64,000 nt of DNA, taken from the NCBI GenBank assembly GCA_014529385.2, contig CM043958.1, positions 80,136,025-80,200,024 of the forward strand, given 5' to 3'. The position numbers and the translations under genes are program-made. Below are positions 35,340 to 45,535 of this stretch, one piece after another. Under the pieces are notes generated by a model. The model was given only the letters and a program-made list of their open reading frames with translations. It ran no database searches and was not told the DNA's origin. Origin of the DNA: Adiantum capillus-veneris. Its lineage: Eukaryota > Streptophyta > Polypodiopsida > Polypodiales > Pteridaceae. Each line of letters opens with the position of its first letter. Position 1 is the first letter of the stretch.

Positions 35340-35746
35340 ACCTCTTAAGAAGAGGAAGTACTCAAAATTTTCCAAAAGAAAATGGAAGAGGCAACTATGG
35401 AACAAAAGGAGGCCATGTTGGAACACTTAGTTCACCTCCTCTTTCTTGACAAAGGGACAACCGGAGCTCAACAAATGTGGGAGACCCAATGCAACATAAC
35501 TAGTGTAACTCTTTGGGCCGATGAACACCTTCTAAATAATCTTCGCTTGGCCATAATGAGGGAGAAATTGGGACTAGGTCCCAATCGCTATTGGATTATT
35601 AGTTCTCATGCCATAGAGTATGAAAGCAAGCTTCTTCTGCTAATGACCAATCTCCCTCATGATAAGATATTTATCTATCCATGACAAAGAACAACACTTA
35701 GTGGACCATTTACACATAACCCTTGGAAATATGTTGGTGAGGCTAT
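35340..35746 (+). pseudogene. Sense-strand homologue of the element's antisense ORF
   Basis: The frame 35382-35684 and its continuation contain HLLFLDKGTTGAQQMW, NNLRLAIMREKLGLGPNRYW, DKIFIYP and, after one stop, LSGPFTHNPWKYV. The minus-strand ORF 40167-39553 at the other end of the element has RLLFPLLGTSVAQTKW, NNVRLAIITEAIGLGPQYYS, QKIYLYPHFGSPLRGPF in the same order. They are therefore homologous, one in each orientation. The function is unknown; it occupies the place where Gag should be. Confidence 0.6.
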
Positions 35747-36010
35747 ATGTGCTCGCAAGTCACCTCCCAATCCACAGGACGTAAGTTATGGGTTTCTCTA
35801 GCAATTGGATCCACTATTTTGACAGATGAACAGATGATAGATCTATCCTTTCAACTAGAAGGTCACTCAACCCAACAAAGATTTAGAATCCTAAAGATGG
35901 GCCAATTTGAAGGAATCCTAGGGATGGATTGGCTGAGAAAAATAAAGCCAACATCCATTGCAGTGAAGGAAGCATCTCTTTTTCAATTTCAAAGGGTGAA
36001 CAAGTCTTAG
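35747..36010 (+). pseudogene. Element B protease remnant
   Basis: [58 protein letters not shown] matches the C-terminal half of a gypsy protease (ILGMDWL signature). The N-terminal half with the catalytic D-S/T-G is not found, so it was lost with Gag. Confidence 0.65.
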
Positions 36011-36049
36011 TGCAAGGCAGAACAGGGAAAGATCCCGTGAAGGTGGTCA

Positions 36050-37600
36050 AAGCTAGTCGTTTGGTCAAGGGGTTAAAGAAAGGAATGTCAATTTATGTCG
36101 TAAGACTCAATAAACCAGAGACCGAATCAAAAGAATCAAAGCCTAAATGGCTAAATGAATATCAAGATATTTTTCGTGAGGAGTTGACAACTCTTCCACC
36201 ACGTAGGGAATTAGTGCACGAGATCGAGCTCATTCCTGGTGCCCAACCAATAGCAAAGACTCCCTACAAGATGTCACCTTTTGAATCCATAGAGCTGAAG
36301 AATCAGTTGACTCAGTTTTTGGAACAAGTTTTCATCAAACCCAGTGTCTCTCCCTGGGGTGCTCCTGTACTCTTCCAAAAGAAGAAAGATGGAACATTCA
36401 GACTTTGCATAGATTTCCGAGGCCTAAATCAGTGCATTGTCAAGAACAAGTATCCCTTGCCTCACATAGATGAGCCGCTTGATCGACGCGGTGGTTCCAA
36501 ATTTTTCACCAAGATTGATCTCAGGTCAAGCTATTACCAAGTTGGAATAAAAAGGGAGGATATTCCAAAAACAGCTTTCAACCCAAGGTTTGGGCATTAT
36601 GAGTTCACCGTCATGCCTTTTGGCCTAACTAATGCCCCTGCCACATTTTACCGTCTCATGACTGACCTCTTCAAGACATAGCTAGATGATTTTGTTCTAG
36701 TCTTCTTTGATGAAATCATTATATATTCAAAGACTAGAGAAGATCACAAACGGCATGTACGCCATGTCTTGGAGATTCTTAGAAAATCCCAACTCTATGC
36801 CAAGCGGAGCAAATGCACTTTCTTTGTAGAGAAGGTTGCCTATTTGGGATACATAGTTTCAAAGGATGGTATTTCTCCCAACCCAGCTAAGGTGGAAGCT
36901 GTAGTTTAGTGGCCCATTCACAAGACTGTTTCAGAAGTACAGGGATTCCTTGGACTCACAGGATGGTGTAGAGTATTTATCAAAAACTATGCATTCGTCG
37001 CAGGTCCTCTCACTCAACTCACTAAGAAAGAGGAACCCTTTATCTGGTCTGACAAGAGAGATAGAGCCTTCAACAAATTAAAGGAGATCTTGGCCAGTGA
37101 ACCTATTCTTAAACTTCCATATTTTTGAGAAAACATTGAGGTGATAGTAGATTCTTGCATACAAGGTGTAGGTAGAATCCTACATCAAGAAGGCCATCCC
37201 ATAGCCTATGAATCACGACAGCTCAAGATTCATGAGAAGAATTATTCCACCCATGACCTTGAACTACTAGCTGTGGTTCATGCTTTCAAAAAGTGAAGAC
37301 ACTATCTTCTAGGTCAGATGTTTGAGCTTATTACTGACCACAAAAGTCTCAAGTGGATTTTCACCCAGCCAGATCTCAATATGCGACAAAGGCGATGGGT
37401 TGAATTTCTCCAAGAGTTCACTGATCAAATTTAGACCAGGCAAGGAAAATCAAGCTACAGATTCAGTGAGCCGACGAGTAGTGGCCCTTGACATTACACT
37501 AATCCATTCAACTCTACCCGAAGAAGTTCAAAACGCCCTCCAAAGTGATGAGCAATTTGGTCTGTTTATCCAAGAAATCCAAGCTCAAGTTCAAAAAGAT
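36050..37600 (+). pseudogene. Element B reverse transcriptase and RNase H
   Basis: RT motifs in order: [74 protein letters not shown] (first Asp), [19 protein letters not shown] at about 36679 follows; the same frame then gives VFFDEIIIYSKTREDH, where the YxDD loop has become F-D-E. RNase H follows with [17 protein letters not shown] (Asp), [16 protein letters not shown] (Glu) and [12 protein letters not shown] (Asp). At least five in-frame stops between 36679 and 37440 silence it. Confidence 0.85.
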
Positions 37601-37639
37601 ATCTAGAAGACTACTCTATTCAAGGTGGACTCTTATTCT

Positions 37640-39050
37640 TCAGGAATCAATTGTGCATAACTACATGCTTAAGGATGCTAATACTCAAGGAATCTCATGA
37701 AGCTCCCCTTGCAGCTCACCCATGTTATCACAAAATGTTTGCTTCTCTTAAACAAAATTTCTACTAGCCTAAGATGAAAAAGGATACCTTAGAGTATGTT
37801 AAGAAGTGTTTGCTATGACAAAAGGTGAAGGCTGAAAGAGTTAAGATTCCAGGGAAGCTACAACCATTGGATATAACTTCAATGAAGTGGGAGTGCACCA
37901 GTATTGATTTTGTAATAGGGTTACCCAAGACTGCTGGAAATTTTGATTCAATTTTTGTGGTGGTGGATAAACTCACCAAAGTAACTCACCTTGTCCCCGT
38001 CAAAACCACTACCTCTACAATCAATATATTGCTCAAATACTTGTAAAAGAAATTATCAGATTATATGGAATACCTACTAGGGTGAAAGCATGTTAACCTG
38101 TCGCGCTTTTTGTGCTAGTTAGCAGTTTCAAGTTAGCACATCTTCGAAAAGTTGGGTGTCTGGTAAATTTTTTACAAATAATATCAAAATTTGTCGGAGG
38201 TTGTACATTTGGATTCCTTGTTTCAAGTGCTTTCTATTGATATATCATATGTCATAGATCTTGGAGATGTAGCTCAAGTTATTGTACTAGTTAGCATATG
38301 TCAAAATTGTGCTAGTTAGCATTGTCTGGGACATGAAAAAGCATGACAAGTTAACATGCTTTCACCCACTAGGATAATCAGTGATCGTGATGCCAAGTTT
38401 ACCTCTAAGTTTTGGAAGGCCATGTTCCAATCCTTAGGCACTCAATTAAACCTGAGTTCAGCCTATCATCCAGAGACAGATGGACAAACCCAAAAGAGTC
38501 AATCAAGTCATAGAAGATATGTTGAGATCATATTGCAATCAACAACCTCATCTTTGGATCAAACACTTACCCTTAGTCGAATTTGCCTATAATTCTTCCT
38601 ACCATAGAAGCTTAGGAATGTCACCATTCAAATCTCTTTATGGACAAGACTGTATCATTCCTCTCAAAATGGCCGACCCAAGTCTCCTAGTGCTTGCAAC
38701 AAAGAATACACTTGAATAAATGGATTGCCAAAATCAAAATAATAAGGGAGAACCTTAAGAGAGCAAGTGATCGATAAAAGAGTTATGCTGATTTACATAG
38801 ATCTTCTGAGATTTTTAAGGCACGAGATAGAGTTTTCCTTAGGGTCAAACCAAAGAGAAGTTCACTCAAATTGGGAAAAATATTGGAAGTTAGCATATAG
38901 ATATTGTGGACCGTTTGAGATTCTAAGAAGGATAGGGGACCAATCTTATGAACTCTCTTTACCCCCTCACTTGCATGTGCACAATGTTTTTCATGTTAGC
39001 TTGCTAAAAAGATATGTTGCGGATCCCCTTCACATCAATCCTAAATGATG
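37640..39050 (+). pseudogene. Element B integrase, interrupted by a MITE
   Basis: Zinc module remnants: ESHEAPLAAHPCYHKM near 37690 and KKCLL near 37805, with the CxxC eroded. Core: ECTSIDFVIGLPKT (first Asp), then the 288-bp MITE at 38080-38367, then [15 protein letters not shown] (second Asp) and [10 protein letters not shown] (Glu). A frameshift lies near 38500. The C-terminal domain has YRYCGPFEILRRIG (GPF motif) and LHVHNVFHVSLLKRY, the classic gypsy ending before a chromodomain. Confidence 0.85.
38080..38367. mobile_element. 288-bp MITE inserted in element B integrase
   Basis: Terminal inverted repeats begin GGGTGAAAGCATGTTAAC at 38080 and end with its exact complement at 38367; with one mismatch they extend to 23 bp. 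The flanks ACTA (38076-38079 and 38368-38371) duplicate one ACTA of the integrase gene, and removing the element plus one ACTA restores the integrase frame around PTRIISDRD. No coding capacity. The superfamily is not clear from the ends. Confidence 0.9.
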
Positions 39051-39096
39051 AAGATACTATTCCTAACACACAAGAATAATTCTAGATGGAGCTAGT

Positions 39097-39235
39097 TTAA
39101 ATTTTAGACATGAAGGAGTAGAAGCTACAACACCAAACAATTTGGGAGGTTTTGGTAGAGTGGAAGGGCTATCCCATTGAAGATGCCTCTTGGGAAGATT
39201 GGGAACGCCTTACTTCTCAGTTTTCTCATCTTTTT
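39097..39235 (+). pseudogene. Chromodomain at the element B integrase C-terminus
   Basis: After a few stops the frame gives WEVLVEWKGYPIEDASWEDW, the chromodomain signature, followed by ERLTSQFSH. Chromodomains of chromoviruses direct integration to marked chromatin. Confidence 0.8.
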
Positions 39236-39552
39236 TTATCAGGATTATCCTCTTTTTTTATACTCAAACTAAACCATGTTAGCCCATGTAACTACAAATC
39301 CAAGTCTTTTGTAACCTGACCTTTTTCTAACTAATAACAAGATTAGTGTTGTTCTTTACATCTTGTGACTCGGATCTATGTGTGGAATTACAAAATCAAT
39401 AAATAGATTTAGCTAAGTTTGAAATTGTCTCAAGGACTTCTATCAAATACCAAATATAAGGGCTCAAAACCAATTTCATTATATCCATTAAGAAAAATTA
39501 GAGAAAGAAGGACTTAAGACAGGCACTAAGATCTTAGAACATGATGAACTTG

Positions 39553-40167
39553 TTAAGGGATACAACAAAGATAAATTTTGTAGAGGTCAATAAGCCCATC
39601 CATTACATGATCACAAAAGCAACTATCACAAGCAAGGCACATATTACGCCTCTCATTAATAGGAAGGATTTGTTGTGAAATTGATTCACTGACCTCTCTA
39701 GTATGAGGTGTGAAGTTAAAGGGCCCTCTAAGTGGTGAACCAAAGTGAGGGTAAAGATATATCTTTTGATGAGGAAGGAATTGAGCAAGAAAAAATACTT
39801 GTTCTGAAAAACCTTGATGCATTGACCTCATCACGCTGTAATATTGAGGGCCCAAACCTATAGCTTCAGTAATTATAGCCAAACGGACATTATTACGAAA
39901 GTGATCCCAACCCCAATGGGTCACCCTTGTTATACTTTGAAATGTCCGCCATTTGGTTTGAGCTACTGAAGTTCCCAAGAGAGGAAATAGCAGGCGCCCA
40001 TATCGCTCCACAAAATCTCTCCTCACGGATTCAATTGTTTGCTGTAGATGAGAAATGGCCACAGATAGAACTAGCTCTTGCCACAGATCCTCCATAAAGT
40101 AAGATAATGAGCAAATAAACAAACCTAAGAAATTTTGACAAGGGATGGAAAGAAAAGTGAAAGACAA
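39553..40167 (-). CDS. Antisense additional ORF between pol and 3' LTR of element B
   Basis: A 204-codon open frame on the opposite strand from pol, with no internal stop although the sense genes around it are heavily broken. It has a hydrophobic start (FLSIPCQNFLGLFICSLSYFM), a helical centre and the motif YLYPHFGSPLRGPF. It is homologous to the sense segment at 35340-35746. Antisense additional ORFs before the 3' LTR are known in some plant gypsy lineages; their role is unresolved. I recognise no domain. Confidence 0.55.
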   Translation of the reverse strand: MSFTFLSIPCQNFLGLFICSLSYFMEDLWQELVLSVAISHLQQTIESVRRDFVERYGRLLFPLLGTSVAQTKWRTFQSITRVTHWGWDHFRNNVRLAIITEAIGLGPQYYSVMRSMHQGFSEQVFFLAQFLPHQKIYLYPHFGSPLRGPFNFTPHTREVSESISQQILPINERRNMCLACDSCFCDHVMDGLIDLYKIYLCCIP

Positions 40168-40330
40168 AGAGAATAATACTATAAGAAATGAAAATATATT
40201 GCACTATATATAGGCGAGCCAGCCAACGAAGGCTAAATTTGTGTTACCCAGAAGTTGAAAGTGTAACTTTCGGATGAAGATTTACCCCCTTCCTTATTTA
40301 TTTCGAGTTGAGGACAGCTCTTTCTTTTTT

Positions 40331-40341
40331 TTGGGGGAGTT
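40331..40341 (+). other. Element B polypurine tract
   Basis: TTGGGGGAGT lies directly before the 3' LTR start TGTAAGATCCTCCTC at 40342, a typical chromovirus arrangement. Confidence 0.6.
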
Positions 40342-40425
40342 TGTAAGATCCTCCTCTTAGCCTTACTCTTGATGACATATCTAAGCTGTCGACTTTTCGA
40401 ATACGATCGAGTAAATTTGGTCTAT
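40342..40425 (+). repeat. Element B 3' LTR stub
   Basis: Matches the first about 85 bases of the 5' LTR (32237 on) with a few changes, then similarity ends. The remaining 2.9 kb of the 3' LTR is missing. Confidence 0.8.
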
Positions 40426-40755
40426 CATTAGGAAAAAGTTGGACTCACTTTTGGGCCTTTCAGTTCTAGAGAGAGAGTGGCGCTCGACCAATGAGGAAGA
40501 GGCTAACGTTACGTTGAGAATCGACATTTTGAAGCCAAGCTCTTTTAGAAAAAAGGAAGAAAATATTATTTTTGTTCTCATCAAATTGCACAATTTCACA
40601 CTTTCAAGGCATAAATGCCATAAGTCGTACTAACTCTGTACCGACGAATTTCAGAACTTTCATTGAAGACTCTATCTAGTATCTATGTTCCCGTCCAAAT
40701 ATGACTTTGAGTAGCTCTACTTCCCTCTCAAAACTTCTTCCCTTTTTCATATTTG
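40426..40755. other. Stretch without recognisable gene
   Basis: Short frames only; no supported feature. Confidence 0.4.
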
Positions 40756-41848
40756 CGCTAACCTTTCTGTGTATTCTAGTGCACACCATGACCACTTCTC
40801 GAAGGCCCAGCACTACCATTGACTTTGTTAGCATTTTTAACAGTTATACTACAGATGATCAAGCATAGATACCATCTTGAATAACTATCAGAAGTTGGGT
40901 TCTATGCAAACTAGGAGGAGGAAGAGGAGGCAACACAATGAGTTTTTGGAGGCTTTCAAGGGACAAGTTAAAGAGTTTAAAGTGTCTGCACGAAGAAAGC
41001 GGGTGAAAGAGGTCCTCATACAACATGCTTTCCATCATGCAGACATAAGGTTGCAAACATCTCCTCCAAGTTTTCCACGGCATCGACCCAATTGTAAGTT
41101 ATTTTGAGCATCTCACTTAGTGCATGATTATATTCGAAGGTTAAGTGGTGGATATCATCTAAATTGGTATGTTTCATATATTTATCCATCAAATAGGATA
41201 GATTAGCAACCAGTTGAGGGCATAGTTGGGATTTTTGATGCTTTCCATGCATTTATTGGTGAGCAAATGTACCAAGGAAGACAACACAAGGAACTTGCAG
41301 ATAATGGAATATTCTTTTATGATATGTCATATTTGGAACCGAGAACTTCCTTTGGTTGGGGTCGTGTAGCTCCTTTGTCACTTCCATCCTTTGACAGCAA
41401 GGTTTGGTCTTTGCCAGCTTTGCAAACTAGTGAAAGCTTTAGGAATAAGTTGTTTCAGGATATACAAAAGTCCCTCAAGTATTCAATTGCCACAAAAATA
41501 GTTCGGCTTGCACTATTTATGCCTCTTGAAGTGTTTGTAGATTTCTTCTTCGATGAGCAAATAAGAACTACCGCAACAATGTTCATTTGCAAGTCTGAGA
41601 GCTATTTGGACTTTTTAGATGATAATTGGGATAGGAAACAGTCACAGGGAAAAATCTGTATTTTACAAAAGAAGTCCATAATTTGCAAGTTCATTATAAG
41701 CGCTCAAAATTTCATAGTGTCGTTTTACTATTTTAGATATCAACTTCTTAGTGGGCAGCTTATTCCACTGACCAAGATACAGAGTCTAGCCTCGAGAATA
41801 AACCTTTATCAATGGAGCTCTACTTTCGAGACAACCTACTTATTGTGA
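40756..41848 (+). pseudogene. Unrecognised multi-exon-like gene
   Basis: A Met codon at about 40788 opens MTTSRRPSTTIDFVSIFNSY; after a shift a basic stretch follows (QTRRRKRRQHNEFLEAFKG, ARRKRVKEVLIQHAFHHADI) to about 41093, where ATT|GTAAGT gives a splice-donor match. An AT-rich intron-like segment runs to an AG near 41210, then a frame of over 200 codons: VEGIVGIFDAFHAFIGEQMY and on through 41267-41848 (FGWGRVAPLSLPSFDSK, FMPLEVFVDFFFDEQ). No domain is recognised, and exon phases do not join cleanly, so it may be decayed. Proposed as host or captured gene remnant with low confidence. Confidence 0.35.
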
Positions 41849-42270
41849 TGGAGACAATGTCAAGCACAACTCTTGCACAGCTCAGGCTAGATCTTACATG
41901 TGAAGAACTTCCACTTTTGCCAAAATTGTATGCATTCAGTCTCAACAACAGAAAGGTGCTTACTAAATGGATGAATTTTCATTGTGTTTAACACATTAAG
42001 ACATAGAATTTAACTTTTTCTTCTTTTCAGCTTCCAAGACGCAAGGAGAAAACAACATTGTGTAAGGAGTCACTCTCAAATACACTTCACTTAATTGCTT
42101 CTGTCAGAAGCTAGGTCACATACCTTGAGCACACAATGAGCTTTGATGCCATGCAAACCATAATGTACTCTTCAAAATGACTAATACAGAAACATTTTGT
42201 GCCGCTTAAACAATGTTTAAAAGCTGTACACTTTTCATTGTCTAAAAACTTTACAAATTGTGTTGTTTCT
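41849..42270. other. Non-coding stretch
   Basis: TTTTTCTTCTTTTCAG at about 42015-42030 resembles a plus-strand splice acceptor. No coding domain seen. Confidence 0.35.
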
Positions 42271-42289
42271 ATCAAGATGTATACAAGTT

Positions 42290-42983
42290 ATTGCTCCCTT
42301 TTCCTGCTACTACTGGTCCCCTGTGCCACTGGTCCCCTGTCCTCTCCCTCGGTTGGTAGTGCTTCCACTGGTCCCCTGCCCTCTCCCCCGGTTGCTGCCA
42401 CTGGTCCCTTTCACTCTCCGCCGATTGCTGCCACCGCTCCCTGCCCTCTTCCCCGGTTGTTGCCACTTCTACCTTTGGGGACGCTGGTCTTGGGCATCCT
42501 TTCGCGTCGTTCAAAATCATGGGCCTCTTCCATGGCTTCCAATGCATCTTGCACCTCTGAAGCTTCCCTTTGTTCTTGCTCTTGCCGCCGCTGACGTGTA
42601 GCCCATTCCTCTACTTCTGCGGCATCCGCATAATATTGATTTATTGCTTCTTGCATATTTCAAACCTCTTCTTGATTCTGATTGTAGTGCTGCATCATTT
42701 CGTTAATGCAAGCCTGTTCGAACTCCTCAACTCTCACCCTTTCCTCTCTTGTACGTCTGTTTACCAAGATTATAATATGTTGGATCGCCATTACAAAAAA
42801 TTGTTGCACATCGTTGGGGGTGTAGTTATGTAATTGAAGTTCTTGTAGAAGCGTGATAATAGGAAAGTAAGTAAAGATGTTGCTTCTTTTAATATAAACG
42901 TTGTAGCAAACAAACAATGCAATAGCATGATTACTTACGTTTGGTACATCCAAAATTTGACTGAGGAGCAACAAGGCATTCAA
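42290..42983 (-). pseudogene. Gln-rich coiled-coil segment with Gly/Arg repeat tail
   Basis: Minus-strand frame 42983-42660 continues in the same frame at 42656 after one TGA (GTT TGA AAT, compatible with CGA). It reads HNYTPNDVQQFFVMAIQHII, then a charged Gln/Glu-rich helix (RRTREERVRVEEFEQACINE...QRRQEQEQREASEVQ), then SGNNRGRGQG and three or four repeats of a GPVAATGGEGR-like unit encoded by a tandem DNA repeat at 42310-42450. GTAAGT-type donors and AG acceptors around 42850-42960 suggest introns. It lies directly downstream of the H3/H4-like segment at 43017-43130 and may belong to the same gene. Confidence 0.35.
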
Positions 42984-43016
42984 ACAAGTTTGCCAGCCAT
43001 AGCTATAGTCATCAAC

Positions 43017-43130
43017 CTACGTGGGCACGGTTACCCGCTTGTGCCGGATGGTATTCCCTAGATCATGTTCTAACAAAACATGCTCTACACAGCATACAAG
43101 TTTTTTCGTGGCACTACATACGTAACCACT
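43017..43130 (-). pseudogene. Possible histone-fold segment (H4- or H3-like)
   Basis: On the minus strand SGYVCSATKKLVCCVEHVLL and EHDLGNTIRHKRVTV can be laid without gaps on histone H4 from SGLIYEETRG to KRKTV (about 8 of 37 identical plus conservative changes). The last 17 residues also fit H3 (LFEDTNLCAIHAKRVTI), with 7 identities. A TAG or a splice donor (CAC|GTAGGT) follows at 43017-43023. On its own this similarity is weak; the clear H3-like gene 1.3 kb upstream on the same strand raises its weight. Confidence 0.3.
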
Positions 43131-43594
43131 TGAGTCAGTAACACATTACAAAGAGACGCTACTTCCAAATGTACCTAGATGTGCCTTATGTTTTTACACG
43201 ACCGTGAAACAACCTGCTTTGCCCGGAGTTTGTGTAGTAGACAATCTTATCTGCAATGTCAAATAACAATAGACTCCAATGATCACTACACCAAAACCAT
43301 CAAAGATGAGGAGAAAGATCCTAAATCCAACATGGCTTTTACAAGGCAAGAAGAAACTCATGATTGATTGTATGCAGTGACTAGAAAGCACGCTAGATCA
43401 AAATTGACTCTGCTAAACCAGCCCATCAAAGCTAAAAAGGAAACTCCGATGTTTTGTAGCATAGGCGATATAAAGGGATCTAGTACGTATATTTTGTTTT
43501 GAACCTTAGCGGGTAAAAGTGAGATAGCATGCCTAACATGAATCAATGGTAGAGATTAGACTTAAGATATTTCAGCGGGCTGTCACTGCCACAA

Positions 43595-43870
43595 ACCCAA
43601 GAGTCAATACCAAGAAACTGGGGCAACTATTGAATTCCATAAGCCACTGATTCGCTTGGTATTGACCCATGTCTTAGTGGTAGTGAGCCATCTAATGAAC
43701 CAAGCGTGACTTATAAAGAAAAACTTGAGATGTAACACGTCAACGTTGACGGACTGCCACGTGGTATTACTATCCAATTCAATAAGCCACTGACTCGCTT
43801 GGTATTGACCCATGTCTTGGTAGTGAGCCATTTAATGAACCGACTGTGACTTATAAAGAGCTTGAGAAGT
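43595..43870. repeat. Imperfect tandem repeat with ACCAAGC-family motifs
   Basis: The segment from ATAAGCCACTGA to GTGACTTATAAAGA occurs at about 43637 and again at about 43780 (period near 143). Each copy holds TTCGCTTGGTATTGACCC or TCGCTTGGTATTGACCC; GAGTCAATACCAAGAAA at 43602 supplies an opposing arm. Confidence 0.8.
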
Positions 43871-44795
43871 ACCACAAAGCAATGTTGACGACCGCATCCA
43901 TTGCGTTGGAGTTAGAGAAACTGCACATGCACAGGAAGTCTTGTTGATCAAGGTTGAAAATGCAAGACTCCTCTGACCTTCCAAGCAACAATATCTGTGC
44001 ATGTAGAGGCGCTGACCTGATTAAAACTTGCAACCGCTCTTCGATCTCTTCGTTGATTTGCTCTAAAATAATCGACTCATCTGATAAATTCTCCTTGTTG
44101 GATGGCCCTTGTGAAGCAGAGCCTTTCCCTTGCCTTTCTTGAGATTTATCCGTGGCGCCTTGCTCATTTTCCTTCATAATTGGTTCCTCCATAAATGTAT
44201 TTTTTTCTTCAATGACCGCCTCAGGGTCCACCCTGGCTTGCTCATGCCTCTCATTGGCCTGCTCATACCCCTCATCAGCCTGCCCATGTGTGTCATTCCT
44301 CTCGACCCGTGATCTTGTCCTTCTGTTGTTTTATCCAGCCCTAGAAGGCTCTCTTTGTTGTGCACAAAGATGGAGAGGGGGGATGCTAAGAATATCCATT
44401 GTTTTCATATCCCAGATAGGCACTAACTGAAGCAACCCATTGTAGCGGAAGTGAAGCCTCTGAAGAGTGTCAAAATCCCACGGCATGATAGTAACGTGGT
44501 GTGCATGGGCAACCATTATATATCCATCGTTGAAGAATTCAACGAGTTAGTCTTCTGCAATTTCTTGCAGGAAGAGAAGTGCACTGTTGGCCCATCGCAT
44601 GCCGACTTTCCACTGCTTGCACATCTCTCACACTACTTGCTGAAAATGAAGACGTGGGATGGACAGTTGCACGTGTCGTTCGATCCTTCCTAGCTCTTGC
44701 AGTACATCTCTGTGCGCCTCATATGGGCATCTTCTTGCTTGAGCATTCAAAGAGTCACATGTTGCTCTTCTAAGCATGGCCTTTGCACGAGGCAT
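43851..44795 (-). pseudogene. Divergent histone H3-like protein with long C-terminal extension
   Basis: One minus-strand frame from Met at 44795 (MPRAKAMLRRATCDSL, similar in kind to the basic H3 tail) runs to 43851, with in-frame stops at 44628 (TGA), 44547 (TAA) and 44331 (TAA). The H3 fold is visible: HRDVLQELGRIERHVQLSIP and LHFQQVV-stop-EM align with [27 protein letters not shown]. Then NSALLFLQEIAED-stop-LVEFF aligns with SSAVAALQEAAEAYLVGLF, and AHAHHVTIMPWDFDTLQR with IHAKRVTIMPKDIQLARR. The TGA sits where H3 has Arg (CGA to TGA fits). Unlike H3, about 200 codons follow, rich in Glu/Gln (DEGYEQANERHEQARVDPEA). A CENH3-like or mobile-element-borne histone are both possible. Confidence 0.7.
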
Positions 44796-44858
44796 ATCTA
44801 CAAATAGCATAATAGAAAATGATATATCATTTGTTGCACAAGGGACTTAAGATTTCTA

Positions 44859-45535
44859 GGGTCAGCACGAAGCGAAGAAGTGCACCAAATACGGTTGTAT
44901 TGCCTCTACTCGCTTGGTACTGACCTCAAAAAATGTCAGTACCAAGCGGACAAGTGCAACAAACAGAGTTTACCTTCCCTTATTTGCTTGGTACTGACCT
45001 CAGAAAAGTGTAATAGCAAACATCATTTATATTTTCTAAGGTCAGTACCAAGCGAACAGGTGCATAGAACAAAGTTTGCCTTCCCTTATTCCCTTGGTAC
45101 TGACCTTAGAAAAGTGTACTAGCAAAAACATCATTTATATTTTTTGAGGTCAGTACCAAGTGAAAAAGTGCAACAAACAGGGTTTACCTTCCTTTATTCG
45201 CTTGGTACCGACCTCAAAAAAGTGTAATAGCAAACATCATTTATATTTTTTGAGGTCAATACCAAGCGAACAGGTGCATCGAACAAGGTTTATCTTCCCT
45301 TATTTTCTTGGTACTGACCTCAAAAAAGTGTAATAGCAAACATCATTTATATTTTTTGAGGTCAGTACCAAGCGATCAGGTGCATTGAACAGAGTTTGCC
45401 TTCCATTATTTGCTTGGTACTAACCTCAGAAAAGTGTAATAGCAAACATCATTAATAAAGACGATGGTCAGTACTAAGCGAACACGTGCAACAAACAGGG
45501 TTTACCTTCCCTTATTCGCTTGGTATGGACCACAC
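44859..45535. repeat. Satellite-like array of hairpin units
   Basis: Six or seven units with a period of roughly 110 bp. Each unit has a left arm near GAGGTCAGTACCAAGCGAA, a spacer (CAGGTGCA..GAACA.GGTTTACCTTCCC), and a right arm TTATTCGCTTGGTACTGACC, joined to the next by AAAAGTGTAATAGCAAACATCATTTATATTTT (written here as two parts: AAAAGTGTAATAGCAAAC and ATCATTTATATTTT). Arms within a unit are near-perfect inverted repeats. The array separates the H3-like gene from the segment at 45797. Confidence 0.9.

Larger units (their letters stand above)
32237..40425 (+). mobile_element. Element B: decayed chromovirus (Ty3/gypsy) with 3-kb LTR
   Basis: 5' LTR 32237-35217, primer-binding site matching initiator Met tRNA at 35220, protease remnant, RT-RNase H, integrase with chromodomain, antisense ORF, polypurine tract and an 85-bp stub of 3' LTR (40342-40425). 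Chromodomain and the GGTATCAGAGC primer site agree with the chromovirus lineage. Many stops break the coding part, and most of Gag is missing. Confidence 0.85.

Noticed and set aside
41016-41252. Minus-strand frame with faint histone H2A-like spacing (FEYNHALSEMLKITYN)
   Set aside because: The resemblance needs gaps and the frame is antisense to an intron-like stretch of the plus-strand gene candidate.
42199-42601. Plus-strand Pro/Ser-rich frames (GPLSSPSVGS...)
   Set aside because: They are the complement of the minus-strand Gly-rich repeat tail; both come from a short tandem repeat.
44859-45535. CRISPR-like array of regularly spaced repeats
   Set aside because: The spacers are as conserved as the repeats and the context is a plant genome; it is a satellite.
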